Origin: Climacium dendroides
Taxonomy: Eukaryota; Streptophyta; Bryopsida; Hypnales; Climaciaceae
Direction of reading: 5' to 3'
Assembly (NCBI GenBank): GCA_950106755.1
Contig: OX467088.1
Location: 1,782,001-1,846,000, forward strand
DNA length: 64,000 nucleotides
The translations under genes were made by a program, and so were the position numbers. Of this stretch, positions 11,051-22,189 are shown piece after piece (the stretch's first letter is position 1; each line of letters starts with the position of its first letter). The notes under the pieces are model-generated. The model had not been told where the DNA came from. It saw only the letters and a program-made list of their open reading frames with translations, and did no database searches.

Positions 11051-11611
11051 TCAGCAGTCGTCTGTGTCGCGCGTTATGCAGTCCTCGATTGCGTACCCGT
11101 CTTTGGGGTTAGCTGCTTCCCGGAACTTCCCGCGCACAAAGTCTCCCTTCTGACTAGCATGTTCCGCACCGCCTTCCTCCAGATCATAAACTTTCCTCCA
11201 GATCTCTCTGGTCCACATGGACGGAACTAGTCGGATAGTGTTGTCGAACTGGATAGGGGCTCCTTCGATGAGCTCCCTCACTATTGCCTCGTTCCAAAAA
11301 CCCTGGGGTTTCCCCAGGAACCCCGCGCAACCCATGGCGGAGAAGTCCTCCATCAATTTGACTCTCTCCCGCTTACTACTAGGCTTTAAAGGAGCCACTT
11401 TCCTCACTCTAATTTCTATCCTCTGAGCGCTCGCTGGTCCCTGCTTTCGACTGCGCTTTAACTGCGGCATCAGTCTTTCTTTTAGCTCACTACTTCTCTT
11501 CTCTCCTAGCCGCACGTCCTGTTTCTTCACATACACTCCTTGACCTCGACCGAATCGCTCAATCCACAAGTCCCGCGGTGCTCCCTTTCCCTCTCTTTCT
11601 CTCTCTCTCAA
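11051..11611 (-). CDS. gag-like protein, first segment, nested copy
   Basis: 186 residues. The N-terminal 75 are basic (MREREREGK onward). The C-terminal domain holds AMGCAGFLGKPQGF, FDNTIRLVPSMW, REIWRKVYDL and FREAANPKDGY, which align block by block with the plus-strand ORF 6158-6694. Conservation of these blocks between two diverged copies suggests the domain was under selection in the source elements. Function unknown; most likely the RNA- or self-binding part of a non-autonomous retroelement gag. Confidence 0.5.
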   Translation of the reverse strand: MREREREGKGAPRDLWIERFGRGQGVYVKKQDVRLGEKRSSELKERLMPQLKRSRKQGPASAQRIEIRVRKVAPLKPSSKRERVKLMEDFSAMGCAGFLGKPQGFWNEAIVRELIEGAPIQFDNTIRLVPSMWTREIWRKVYDLEEGGAEHASQKGDFVRGKFREAANPKDGYAIEDCITRDTDDC

Positions 11612-12074
11612 TTTCCCACTCGCTCACGCACTCAATTCTTTCCTAATCTTTGCGCCCATGTAAAGAAAACAAACGCGCTCACTCACAACTCTCAGACATT
11701 GCACAATTCACACAAAAACACACTCAATTTGAAGACACAAACTCAAAGCACTGAGAGCGTGCCAAGTACGTTGGTGCTTCTAGGTGCAAATGACAGACAA
11801 ACCCTAAAACAGTCTCTTTTATACCCCAAAAACCTCATCATTACTTTTTTCCGATTTTCCGGACTTGAATCTTGGATCTGTTCCTTTGGTTAGGGGACTA
11901 GACCGGATTCGTTTCCGGTATCCATTCCGCTTTCTAATTCGGTTCCTTCAGGGCTTATGTTTCTAGTCTTTCTAACTCTTGGCTTTTCTTTCCTCTTCCG
12001 TGCCAATCCGGGTCTACTCAATCCGGATTCCGTGTTATAGAACACGATAGAGAGAAAAATCAAAAAGTTAGGTT

Positions 12075-12852
12075 GTGATAGATTTAGAATCCAAGTGCGT
12101 GGGATTAGAGAGCACTCTACGCACAATCCAGGAGACGGCTCGGCTCATAGAAAGAGACCACCACTGGCAGATAGCGGCATTGTGTCAAGGTATAGTCCGG
12201 CTCCGGAGCTCTTTGAAAGTACCAGTGGATTGTATCAACAAAGCCCAACTGTTCGAAGCCAACCTCGACGCAGCCGCCATCACGAGTCGGGTGCACATCA
12301 TCAAGTGCTTGTTAGAGCAAGCGAGACGGATGGACGCATCCCGGGCAGAGATGCGGGAGATGATGGAGTATTTGGCTCCCACCGAGTCAGAACCGGTCAC
12401 TCTTTCTTCTCCCTTTGGTGGCTACGGAAGGCCATAATCTGGAACCCATGGTTACTGAAGTAGCACCGGTGGTACCGGTTGATCCGGAACTTTCGCCACC
12501 ACCTGGATGGCCAAAAGGAGTGGACTGGGGAGCCGTGGTACCCCAAAGAAGCGAGGATCTATTTCCGGTAACCCCGACCATCGACCTGACGAGTACTTCT
12601 CCGAAAGTTCACAGTGGTCGGGCGATACAGTTTTCTCCTCATCACAAGAAGATCCAGAAGGATTCTCAGGGAAGTTCGGACGTTCCGATAGTCGGGACCC
12701 GGAGTGTAGACTGGGACCCCAACATCGTGGAAGTCCAGAGATGGGGACAAAGGGGTCCAAGTCTGTTTCCTCCGGGGAGTAGCCGGAAGAAGATGAAGCT
12801 GGATTTGCTGAAGGACTATGTTCTTCATAAGGATCTGGATTCCAAGGAATAG
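12075..12852 (+). pseudogene. C-terminal half of the plus-strand coiled-coil/acidic protein
   Basis: The frame 12075-12437 lacks an ATG at its start (it opens on GTG) and is a helical, charged segment containing KAQLFEANL. A second frame, 12415-12852, overlaps it in another phase and is rich in proline, serine and acidic residues, ending in a basic RKKMKLD segment. The combination looks like the tail of the gag-like product that begins at 6158, resuming after the nested insertion. The phase change means that this copy is broken. Confidence 0.4.
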
Positions 12853-13928
12853 TGTACAGTAACGTAGTGTAACGGCAATACCGGAGTCCGGCCGTCAAAA
12901 GCCGGAAAATAGAATCTAGGATTTACAAGAAATCTAGCGGACCAGTAGGCATGTTTTGTAGGATTTTTAGGATGATGTTAGTCTTAGTATAAGTAGGGGT
13001 TTTGATGGCCTTTCTAGTCTTTCGCATCCATTCCATAGTTTCAGCATTGTATCTTTTTGAGCTTAATTCCAAGTGTTTGGAGTATCCATTCCCTTATCTT
13101 TTTGTATGTGGTACATGTTTATGGGGGGGGTCCATTCTCGCTTTTCCGGAGACTGAGAACTTACCTTGAGTAGCAAGAGTCGATTTTATGAGTAGTTTCC
13201 GGGTGTACTAACTTAATGGGGAGATCAACTGGATGGTTCCGGCAGTAGTGTTAGTGTAGTACTTCCCGGATGCCGGTATAGCCTGTGTGTAGGATACAAC
13301 CTTAGGTGAAAGGGGTATCTGAGAGGCTGCTAGCAACTTTTGTGTACGGAAGTATTGTCGGACGTGCCCGAATTCCGGATTGCCGGAATTCCCCGTAAAA
13401 CAGAGTCAAAGCCCCGGCGCAAGCCCAAGAGAGTACAAGGAAATCCACCCGGTCGACGGAAGGCTCAGTGCCCGGTTAAGGTTAGAATGTCGTTGTAGTC
13501 CTTGACCGTCCCTATGTGACCTAATCCGGAAAGCTTTCCGGATTTGTGAGGTGACAGAACAAGAGGACACTTCCGGTCCCTGAAGAGTTAGGTTAGTACT
13601 AGTATTAGAGAGAAAGAGAGAGAAAAAGAGCGTGTTTTCGGACACGGTAAGCATCCAGATGGTGGATCTGGCCACTCGTCACCCAAACACAAGGATCCCG
13701 GAAGGGGCACTGAACGGTTTCCGGATTTTTCCGGAACCCATCCGGCACTAATGGCCGGACCAGACCTATAGTCTGGAGTAGTTTGACTGAGAGAAATTGA
13801 ATGCTTAGATTGGGTTATCCTATAGATCTGTAAACCTCAAGTCTTCATGAAAACGATTCCGGAGTGGTTTACTCTAAGTGGGCCTTTGGTGTGAATTAAA
13901 GGCTAACTGGAGGAATACTGGTCCGACT
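12853..13928. other. non-coding tail of the gag-like element, CCGGA-rich
   Basis: No gene. The stretch, like 8.6-12.9 kb, is conspicuously rich in TCCGG/CCGGA words and probably holds the 3' untranslated part or LTR of the plus-strand element. There is an 8-base G run at 13122-13129. I cannot place an LTR edge. Confidence 0.4.
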
Positions 13929-13936
13929 AATCGCTA

Positions 13937-15464
13937 CATTTGTGAATGCAATTTTTATAATTTTCAAAAAAAAATTTAGAAAAGGTTAGGTTTGCTTCCT
14001 AGAACAATCTCACCATTGGGATTATCGTATGTCAATTCCATCTTAAAGTTATTAATGATTTAGCTTTTCCTTCAATCCTTAATCTATTCTACTTAACAAA
14101 TTTTTAATGAGTGAAAATTAAGTGGAATTCTATGTTGAATAGTTGAATTGAAAATCTAAGTGGTTTTTGATAGAAAACACCCTTAGGGCTTTAGGGGTTA
14201 ATCTATTTTCTACACCAGTTTTAGCCAGGGTTGCACGGATGTTCATACGTCTAATGTTACGGATGAACGTCCAGCGGACGTAGACGTTGAAGTACGGACG
14301 TCCTTGGGTATTCGAAAAACATTGTTTTCCGATAGGTAGCGGACGGGTAGGTAGGCGTGGACGGGCGGACTCACGGTCGCGGATGGGCAAACGGGCGGTT
14401 GGGGACAAGTGGACAAGCGGTCGCAGCCCGGCGAACAAGCAGTCGCGGATGTGGACACGCGGTTGGCTTCGTCGGGCCCGTCCAATGCAATGGACACTCG
14501 ACTATTCGCCAAATCGGACAATCTCCACACAGCGGATGGCACAGCAGACATTTTGGTGGACACCCGACCGTTCGCTGGATTGATCGTCCGCCGAAGTGCA
14601 TGGTCAATCGTTAGCCAAAACGGGTGTCCAGCTATCGGCTCCATTTGGGCGTCCGCCTCAGCGGACGCTCGAGGCAGGCGGACGGCGAAGTGCGTGCCTC
14701 GTGCAGGCGTGTGTCGGTTGCGAATGGCCTAGCTTCTGCCTCATCGAAGCCATCTGCTAAGGCAGACGCTCGACTATCTACGCTCGTTTGAAATTTTAAT
14801 CTTATAATTTGCCATATGACATGTTTTCAGCTAAAAACTAATGTAGTATAGAATTTAGTTAAAAGTCTTGGCAAAAAAAAGGAAAAAGGAAAAATTGAAT
14901 TTTTAACCTTTAAATTTTAAACTTCTAAAGCCCAAAAAATGTTATCTATCAAAACCCATTTCAAACTACCATTTTTGCTCTATTCACTTAAGAAAACCAA
15001 AGAAGTATGTTTTTTAAAAAAACAACCATTACATCTTGTACTTAACTAATTTGAAAGCATTTGGTAAAACATTTCATCAAATTTCACTCCGTAGGTTGCA
15101 AGGTATTTGCATCCAAAGTAAGCAAAAGAAGTTTTTTTTGTAACTTTTTAAACTAGATTTTGGGGCTTTAATTCATTTTCACTAGAAATTTTTGCACTAT
15201 TAATTTTGATTTTCTAAGTTTTTATATTGAATAGTGGAGTTTAGAATGTAAAGAAAAAAGTTCAACGAAAAAACACTTAGTTTTCACTCATTAAAAATTT
15301 ATTATGTAGAAGTACATTAAAGATTGAAGGGAACACTAAATCATTAATAGCTTTAAGATGGCAATGGCATACAAGAATCCCAACGGTGGAATTGTTCTAG
15401 AAAGCAAATCTAACCTTCTTCAACAATTTCTTTTGAAAAATTGTAAAAATTGCATTCACAAATG
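13937..15464. mobile_element. 1.5-kb DNA element with long terminal inverted repeats
   Basis: About 190 bases at the left (13937-14125) are the reverse complement of about 190 at the right (15275-15464), with roughly 85-90 percent identity by eye. Shared blocks include CATTTGTGAATGC at the outer edge, TTAAAGTTATTAATGATTTA and TTTTTAATGAGTGAAAA. Long terminal inverted repeats without a transposase fit a non-autonomous MULE-like or foldback element. The flanks (AATCGCTAC left, AATCCTAC right) are similar but not a perfect duplication. The core holds a GC-rich block very unlike its AT-rich arms. Confidence 0.7.
14220..14790. other. GC-rich GGACG/GCGGAC block inside the long-TIR element
   Basis: A sharp island dense in GGACG, GCGGAC and CGGAT words. 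Several overlapping ORFs run through it on both strands, as expected of stop-poor GC-rich sequence, and none shows a domain. Related blocks lie at 48830-49045 and 57290-57340, so this is a dispersed repeat family; capture of outside DNA by the element is also possible. Confidence 0.55.
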
Positions 15465-15688
15465 AATCCTACATGTTGTTTTTACAAAAAGAATAGAAGA
15501 TACTTAGATTGCCTACAAAACTAAGATTGTCCATAACTTTCTCATAACTAGTCCAAATGGAATGAATCAAAGCTTCAGATGTAGACAAAAATATAAGATT
15601 TTAGGAAAAAAATATTCAAAAAAATATTTTTAATTTTTCTGATATTTTTTGTACTGCTTGTTGACTTTTGTTATGGGCATATTGTACC

Positions 15689-15694
<6 letters not shown>

Positions 15695-15728
<34 letters not shown>
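15695..15728. repeat. (TA)17 microsatellite
   Basis: A pure TA dinucleotide run of 34 bases. It also creates the isoleucine-tyrosine repeat of a meaningless minus-strand ORF. Confidence 0.95.
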
Positions 15729-15730
<2 letters not shown>

Positions 15731-15952
15731 GTAAAAAAATCTCAATCATTACAAGTGCAAAATGAACCAACAATTCAAAATGTATTTTCAATTCATATAT
15801 ATTGGCATACATTGTTGGTTTAAGTACACTATATATTAGATATAGGTGCAAACTTGCACACGTACCTCCTCGACTTTATATTCCTCAACTAATTATAGAG
15901 TTCTCCATAGCATATTGAACTACTACTCTATTAATATGAATGGCGGAAGTGT

Positions 15953-17226
15953 TCATCTGGTATAGGCTAGTTGAATCCAATAGTGAAATTCATCAATACT
16001 TACATCGAAGGTAAACATGTCCATTCCTTTAGTCTCTCGTTGCAATTTGAAGTAGGCCTCCGACATGCATTGTCTATTGATTCTTTGAGCGATTCTATCA
16101 ACCACATATTCTTTTGATGTGCGTGAATACTTCGGAATGTTTTCCACATCAGCATCTTTCACATACAAATATGCAATATCAGGGTCCACCCACCATCTCT
16201 TATGCAAAGTTTCGGTCCTCTTACTTGGTGATGTAAACGTGTACAAGGACTTCATTGGTTCAGTAGCTAAGGTAGACATGCCCCAATCACAAATTCCAAT
16301 GTACACACGTGACTTGTCTTTGGGGAAATGTAGCATGATATTATCTAGAGATATATCATTGTGCAGATGTCTAGCAACATGCATTGCATTCATTATGTTC
16401 ACAAAGGCCCATGCAAGTTTTGTGCGCTTCTTCCTAAATTGAACAAGATGATAGGCATGTATTACTTCGACTTCCGAAGGATGTGAATACATCAAACGAA
16501 TGTATATGTTGTCTAAATAATCGCTATCCGTGTTCAACATATGTCTCAAGGTTTCGCCATTCCACCAATATGCGTAGCCTTCGTACGTAGTTGCATGCAC
16601 TGCTGCAAATCGTATCACTCCAAGATGTGGAATCCTCACAACCATCGACTCGTTTTGGTGTTCCAACTTAGCAAGCTGAGGTTGAATACAATGGTCTATA
16701 GATTTCTTTGTTGCAAACTCCTAGTACGATAGTATCCCAAGACATCCTTTGATTTGCACCTTTCGAATCGTTGTGTACCTTCCTCTCATCATCCTTACCT
16801 TCCTCTCATCGTCCTGTCATCTACTTGAATGACCTATGTCATATCTAAAAGCGCTATGAGATGCCGTCTATTTCTATTTACTTCAACAACTCCATCATTG
16901 CTATTCCACCAAGATAGTGACCCGACCCTATTGTGCCTCTTAGCAAATGGAGCACATCAGGCCCTGAATAAGTCCGCTTTGAGAATGACTTGTTGAAATG
17001 CCTCATCATTTTGTAGGTACTCCTTGCCATACTGCTCCAAAATATCTTTATTGTTCCACAATGCGTTGTGCGTTTTATTTTCCAAACATTTTTGGAAGTA
17101 TCTCTTCTCCATGTCTTCCCTCCATTTGGCAACATTTAAAGCATCCAACATCTTCTGCATTATGTGTGCCTTAAATTTCAACGAGCAGTCTTCTCCATAT
17201 TTGATATATTTGTTATCTAAGGACAT
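15953..17226 (-). pseudogene. protein-kinase-like gene, degraded
   Basis: The main frame (16666 to 15953, extendable upstream to about 16725 without an ATG) contains HNDISLDNIML, which fits the kinase catalytic loop H-x-D-x4-N. It is followed by IGICDWGMS, with D-W-G in place of D-F-G. An upstream frame (17226-16957) with a helical, lysine-rich segment ends at a TGA, and the same frame runs on for about 40 codons beyond it. I see no glycine loop and no VAIK-type lysine, so the N-lobe is missing, diverged or in unseen exons. Known kinases need the loop aspartate, the asparagine and the DFG aspartate, and all three are present. The gene lies just outside the left end of the MULE. Confidence 0.5.
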
Positions 17227-17379
17227 AGTCGTCTAGGACTCATAAAACTGAATGATGCATTCAGTCATGAACTTTTTGCATGCATCAGATGAAGTTTCTT
17301 GAGCTCATTCCATCATCGATGGCCCTACATCCATGACCTGCTTCCCTTTTGCAACCTTCTTTGTTCTTGTCACTGTGAT

Positions 17380-17389
17380 GTACTAGTAA
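17380..17389. repeat. left target-site duplication of the 31-kb MULE
   Basis: GTACTAGTAA immediately precedes the left terminal sequence CAGGGTTGCTA. The identical ten bases follow the right end at 48678-48687. Mutator-like elements duplicate 9-10 bp on insertion. Confidence 0.8.
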
Positions 17390-17472
17390 CAGGGTTGCTA
17401 TTCTGTGAGCCTGTGAGCGGGAGCGGGTGAGCCTATGGACGGGAATGTGTGAGCCTGTGAGCGTGTGAGCAT
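17390..17472 (+). repeat. left terminal inverted repeat of the MULE
   Basis: It begins CAGGGTTGCTA and continues with several GTGAGC hexamers (CTGTGAGCGGGAGC and similar). About 28 of the first 35 positions match the right end read in reverse complement. Repeated hexamers just inside an end are typical of transposase-binding sites. Confidence 0.7.
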
Positions 17473-17640
17473 ACAACTTTTTTGTCTAGGGTTTGATGAG
17501 GTACCTATGACCGTGGAAATTGGAAAGAGGACTACACCTAACGATGTATGATGGAAAAAAATAAAATGTGATATATATGTTTTGATTGTAGGGTAACGCA
17601 ATCCATTTTCAATGAAATTCATTGCAAATTTTATTGATAC

Positions 17641-17750
17641 AAGGCCTTATTCGTTAAAATGAGACAAATTGCAGTCTCATTTTAATTTTTCATACATGTA
17701 AGGTGGAAGAAGGGTTCATTAAATTGAGACTGTTCATTAAATTGAGACTT
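17641..17750 (+). repeat. left inverted end and subterminal repeats of the 18.6-kb element
   Basis: The 28-bp terminal repeat occupies 17641-17668. Within it TTAAAATGAGAC (17654-17665) pairs with GTCTCATTTTAA (17674-17685) to form a hairpin. TTCATTAAATTGAGACT is then repeated twice (about 17713-17749). Clustered AAATGAGAC-type words at the end are what one would expect of binding sites for the element's transposase. Confidence 0.75.
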
Positions 17751-18200
17751 GAAAATGTCAAATATGTATTTCATTAATTTTAGACTATTAACTAAAGTAG
17801 CACAAACTCAAAAGTACATCTCGATTTACTAATTCCTTTGTAAAAAAGAAAACAAAATAGTCAAAGACATTATGAAGTGAGACATTTTTAAAAATCAAAA
17901 CTTTCATATGTCAAAAAACTAATGTATACATGGAGGATAGCAAACTTTAACATGAAATTAAACATATGAATTACCAAAAATTCACCAAAAACATTTAGAA
18001 TACAATACTTGGAGACGCAATAGTAATAAAAAAATTTACTATTAATAGAAATAAATTTCTCATACATAGGCACACTACCATAATAAAAGTAACCAATACA
18101 TATATGAATGTAAACATGTCCGAACTTGTTAATAATTACAATGAGTGCTCTAATTGAACTACCAAAACAACATTTATCTAATAAAATTATGAACTATAAG

Positions 18201-21086
18201 TCATTCTTCAATCATAGAACCATCGTTATTTGCAGTAGTCGTGAAGGCTGCCACTGATGCCTTAATAATTTGAATTTGTAGACTTGGAACCGTCACCTTT
18301 GGATTTTTAGTTCCATCATGAAACCGTGGCTTCCAAGCTGTCATGATACAATCTGTGCTTGACCATGTTGAAGGTATAATGCTATCTTCACGCCACACAT
18401 TTCCTTGTTTGGTGTCCCAACCCTCATATGTCTCCATATTAATGTGCCGATCCGAAGTAGGCCTCCAATATTGGATTTTGATCATATGCATATGCCCTGG
18501 ATCGGGACTTGGAGCCGTAATAGCCCTAGCGAGCCAAAATGGTTTTGGATCACCATCAGTAGGACGCACTACAACAAAATAACCTGCGTGTGTATCACGA
18601 GCAACACGAAATGAAGAACGTGGACGATCACGCTTACGTCCAACAAAGTTGGCATCCTCGGCATTTTCTTCACGCAATGTGCCATTTCTTTGCATTTGAT
18701 CTGTTTCATCATTGGCAATCCTTGAAGCTGGCCAAAATCCATCAAGTAATGCCTCTCGCACCTGAAGAGGTGCATCTAGAGCAGCTCTGATGCCTTTCCA
18801 ATACTCTTCTAGTGGACCATTCTTCCGCCTGTACTCTCCACTATGATCATTGTTTGCCATTTTGTTCCAATGTTTAACATAGCCATTCAAACCTTTCTTT
18901 ATCTCTTCAAGAGCTTTCATTGAAACTGGAGCCAAAGGTTTAGGGCTACCACTTGATACTTTAGGAAGTCCATCCTCAATCTCTGACCACATTCTAATCC
19001 CATTGCCATGCTCTGGCAACCACTTTGGGTCAATACACAAATTTTTATACTCCATCAAAGGCCATCCTGAAGAATCCATAAAAAACTTGAATTGTTGACT
19101 TTTCGAATGCCCTCCTAATTCATCTCCACCAGTGCCCAAATAACCCTCCACAAATTTCTTGAAATCAGGGAGCTCCTCAATGAGATGAGGAATCACAGGG
19201 TACGTTTCACAATCCATAAAGGACTTCATGAGCTTTGGAAGTGTTGGATAGTCATTCGTCTTCAATCTTGAACTCCATCGACCAAAAAGAGCATCAATGT
19301 CTTTGTGAGTGTGTCCCACAATAAGAAAGTTGATGTATACCTCACGAAAAATGCCTTTGTATACAAGCAAAGAACAGAAAGCAAAAACATATCGATTCTT
19401 GTTGTCCCCTGACGCATTGTCCAATTGCAATATTAATATTGGTGGGAGAGGTTGAGCTGGAAGTGGCTGTTCTGGAGGTGGAAGGAGGGAGTCCAAGCAA
19501 TTTTCTGCTCCTTTTAAAAGCGCCTTTGTCAATGTGGATTGCCCCTCCTCAATAGAAAATAACGCCCTCGATGAATTTTTAGGCGGGCCTTCCAAATCCC
19601 GCAACAACCTTGCAATGGACCCAATGGTATGATTCGAATCTGTTGGGAAAATGCCCACACCATAGTGTGCATATCGTACATCGCCATGACCATGAGCAAT
19701 CATACCTGTGACAGCAACAGGCATTTTCATGAAGGATTCCGTCGACTTGTTCTTGTGAGAAAAGTGTGGAGAAGCCGTTTTTGAATGATCCATTTTATCA
19801 TGAATGATGCACAACATTTTGTCCGAGCATCTCATGGAAAATTCCCGATTTCCATAGTAGTACTCTCTATGAGCCCTCTGACCTGCAACATGGGTATTCA
19901 AAATATTGGTATACTTATCAAACGACTTTGATTTCCAACAAGCGCTCCTCAATTGCTTATACTCATCGCACAAGCCACACCTAGCAAAACTATCCCCATG
20001 AGCCTTGGCAGCAAATTCAGGGAAATTCTGACGGCGAATGTTGCTCAAGCCACTGGAAGAAATCGGCTGCAAATTGAACTCTGCATTGGACTCATTGATT
20101 TTAGGTAATTGGTCATTCCAACAAAAAGCAGAAGGTAGAACCATCGCTGCAACTTTCTCCCCAGACTCTATTGTCCTTGTTTTGTGTGGCATTCGATCGG
20201 CATCAGACTCAATAAGAGTTCGAAGCGTGGCAGTAGCTTGAAGAGTATGCATGCGGGGTTTTTTAGATCCCACATTTCCATACACCTGAGCTTGCTTCCC
20301 AATTCTAGCCTTCTCTTTGTACCTATAGAACGTAGCTCTTGCAATCCCATGAATGATCCACCATGTAGTGGGGCACACTTCTCTACCTTTCAAGGTAATC
20401 CACTCTTTGCCACCACTGTCTTTATGGATTTGCCTGTGCACCTCCAAAAGTGTCTTGCTACGCGCCTTGAAGTCCTCACCTGAATATAGTTCAGTCCTTA
20501 TCGCTTGGATTTGCCCACGCGGAAAAGGTTGAACACAATTTTTCTCACAACATGATTTTGTGGACACTGATGTGATCGATTCTATAGAGAGGAGAAGTTC
20601 TTTCTTGGATGGAATCTCTGGATCAATCCTTTCACGAGTTGTTTCGTATAATTGAACCCCCTTACGAATTCTTCTGCTTGATGGGTTCATGGCTGCGTTA
20701 TATACATGGGTTTGGTCATGGTTATATAAGCTGACATCGTCATCTAAAAAAACTCTCTTGATGTCCCAGGAACAAAGTGACCATACATTGCCCGATGAGA
20801 AGAGTTCCTCGTTCAGAGACTCAGCGATTTGAATGGCAACCCGGTCATCGCCAAGAGGCTTTCCATCTTGGTCAATGATTAACTCTGGGTCAACATTTTG
20901 GCAAACCCCCCTTGCAAGGTCCACCCCATCTTCGTTTCGAAGAGTGACAAATCGTGACACCCATTTTGCACGAGCAATTCCCTCGCATACCTGAACATCA
21001 GGTGGAAATGGGGGAACTGGATTCGCGAACTCATCAACCCTATGGAAATCCATTCTGCAAGCACAAAGACCAATCTTTAGATTCAT
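18201..21086 (-). CDS. DUF7869-type transposase-like protein
   Basis: A single uninterrupted frame of 961 residues. The core LQLDNASGDNKNRYVF (Asp near residue 556) is followed some 36 residues later by VGHTHKDIDALF (Asp near 596 and 598). This acidic pair is characteristic of the DUF7869 family, which occurs in many copies in seedless plants and some invertebrates and is widely suspected to be a transposase of the RNase-H type. Upstream are a cysteine cluster CCEKNC (about 179-184) and CGLCDEYKQLRSACW (about 375-390), possible zinc-binding sites. The last 120 residues contain a WLARAI...YWRP segment that could be a Tudor- or BAH-like fold. A splice acceptor (TTGCAG) lies just before the second methionine (21053), so either methionine may be the start or an upstream exon exists. 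The frame has no damage, and its 5' flank carries the palindrome array. Confidence 0.75.
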   Translation of the reverse strand: MNLKIGLCACRMDFHRVDEFANPVPPFPPDVQVCEGIARAKWVSRFVTLRNEDGVDLARGVCQNVDPELIIDQDGKPLGDDRVAIQIAESLNEELFSSGNVWSLCSWDIKRVFLDDDVSLYNHDQTHVYNAAMNPSSRRIRKGVQLYETTRERIDPEIPSKKELLLSIESITSVSTKSCCEKNCVQPFPRGQIQAIRTELYSGEDFKARSKTLLEVHRQIHKDSGGKEWITLKGREVCPTTWWIIHGIARATFYRYKEKARIGKQAQVYGNVGSKKPRMHTLQATATLRTLIESDADRMPHKTRTIESGEKVAAMVLPSAFCWNDQLPKINESNAEFNLQPISSSGLSNIRRQNFPEFAAKAHGDSFARCGLCDEYKQLRSACWKSKSFDKYTNILNTHVAGQRAHREYYYGNREFSMRCSDKMLCIIHDKMDHSKTASPHFSHKNKSTESFMKMPVAVTGMIAHGHGDVRYAHYGVGIFPTDSNHTIGSIARLLRDLEGPPKNSSRALFSIEEGQSTLTKALLKGAENCLDSLLPPPEQPLPAQPLPPILILQLDNASGDNKNRYVFAFCSLLVYKGIFREVYINFLIVGHTHKDIDALFGRWSSRLKTNDYPTLPKLMKSFMDCETYPVIPHLIEELPDFKKFVEGYLGTGGDELGGHSKSQQFKFFMDSSGWPLMEYKNLCIDPKWLPEHGNGIRMWSEIEDGLPKVSSGSPKPLAPVSMKALEEIKKGLNGYVKHWNKMANNDHSGEYRRKNGPLEEYWKGIRAALDAPLQVREALLDGFWPASRIANDETDQMQRNGTLREENAEDANFVGRKRDRPRSSFRVARDTHAGYFVVVRPTDGDPKPFWLARAITAPSPDPGHMHMIKIQYWRPTSDRHINMETYEGWDTKQGNVWREDSIIPSTWSSTDCIMTAWKPRFHDGTKNPKVTVPSLQIQIIKASVAAFTTTANNDGSMIEE

Positions 21087-21310
21087 TGTTGAGTCAAAGA
21101 TAAAGATGTTCTATTGCAGCAACTTCTAGTATACTAGAAACTAAACATACTCTATATTCACTAATATTAACATCATGTCTCTATAATTTCTTACGAATAC
21201 AACATCGTTGAATGGATGATCCAATGATTTGTGCTATGATTCAGTCATTCATCTTCATCTAAGTAAATACTTTTCAATGCAAAGTTTCAAACACATTATT
21301 TATAGTTGAC

Positions 21311-22189
21311 ATTATCATCGCCCCGACGATAACCGGAAGTTGTTGTTACTCAGAGTTATCGTTGACTCAATGATAACTCTCCTCAACAAAACTCATTTCT
21401 CGATTCGTTGGATGTGATGAAGAAATAATTCAACCCAATGCACAATCTCGTTTGAAATCATAAGAAATTGAAGTATGTACACCTTTAAAAATTACTGACA
21501 AGATTATCATCGACCCGACGATAACTGGAACTCGAAGAACTCAAAGTTATCGTTGACACAACGATAACGATCATCAATGAAACTCCTCTCATGATTCGTT
21601 GGTTGTGACGAAGGAAGCATTCAACCCGATGCACATTTTTCTTTCAAATCATAAGAAATTAAAATAGCTATACATTTGCTAAGAATGCCGATTGAAAAAA
21701 ACTGACTACGTTATCATCGACTCGACGATAACTAGGAGCGAAAAAATTCAGAGGTATCATTGACTCAACGATAACTATCCTCAACGAAACTCCTTTCATC
21801 ATTTGTTCGATTTGACGAAGAAATAATTCAACCCGATGCACAATCTCCTTTGAAATCATAAGAAATTGAAGTACCTACACATTTTCTAAGAATGCCGATT
21901 GAAAAAAACTGACTACGTTATCATCGACTCGACGATAACTAGGAGCGAAAAAATTCAGCGGTATCATTGACTCAACGATAACTATCCTCAACGAAACTCC
22001 TTTCATGATTTGTTCGATTTGACGAAGAAATAATTCAACCCGATGCACATTCTGCTTTGAAATCAGAAGAAACTGAAGTAGCTACACATTTGCTAGGAAT
22101 GCCGATTGAAAAAATCTGACTACGTTATCATCGACTCGACGATAACCAGAAGTCAAAGAGGTCACAGTTATCGTCGACTCAACGATAAG
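21311..22189. repeat. palindrome array I: ten copies of a 23-bp palindrome in 207-bp tandem units
   Basis: Near-perfect palindromes with arm GTTATCNTCGA, a central base and the mirrored arm start at about 21311, 21355, 21503, 21546, 21710, 21753, 21917, 21960, 22124 and 22167. They come in pairs about 43 bp apart. The last three pairs repeat exactly every 207 bp within a longer tandem unit. The array lies directly upstream of the DUF7869 gene. Likely roles are transposase-binding or gene-regulatory sites, but nothing in the sequence proves either. Confidence 0.9.

Larger units (their letters stand above)
8553..12068 (-). mobile_element. inverted relative of the gag-like element, nested in the first
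   Basis: The minus strand carries, in the same order as the surrounding plus-strand element, the gag-like first segment (11051-11611), the DWATFI segment (10803-11009), an acidic tail and a coiled-coil segment (9821-10279). The five bases TAGGT occur at 8548-8552 and at 12069-12073, a possible target duplication of the length made by LTR-element integrases. The ends do not show clear TG...CA and I could not match two LTRs, so the exact boundaries are uncertain. The copies are clearly diverged, so this is a related family member and not a recent duplicate. Confidence 0.5.

Noticed and set aside
14243..14732. Several overlapping ORFs of 78-133 codons on both strands
   Set aside because: They lie in the GC-rich GGACG block, where stop codons are rare by composition; no domain is visible and no frame is favoured.
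13937..15464. Interpretation as an LTR retrotransposon
   Set aside because: The terminal repeats are inverted, not direct, and no gag or pol similarity lies between them.
21311..22189. CRISPR-like array of spaced palindromes
   Set aside because: The spacers are themselves repeated at 207 bp, the context is plant DNA with introns, and there are no cas genes; it is a tandem repeat holding palindromes.
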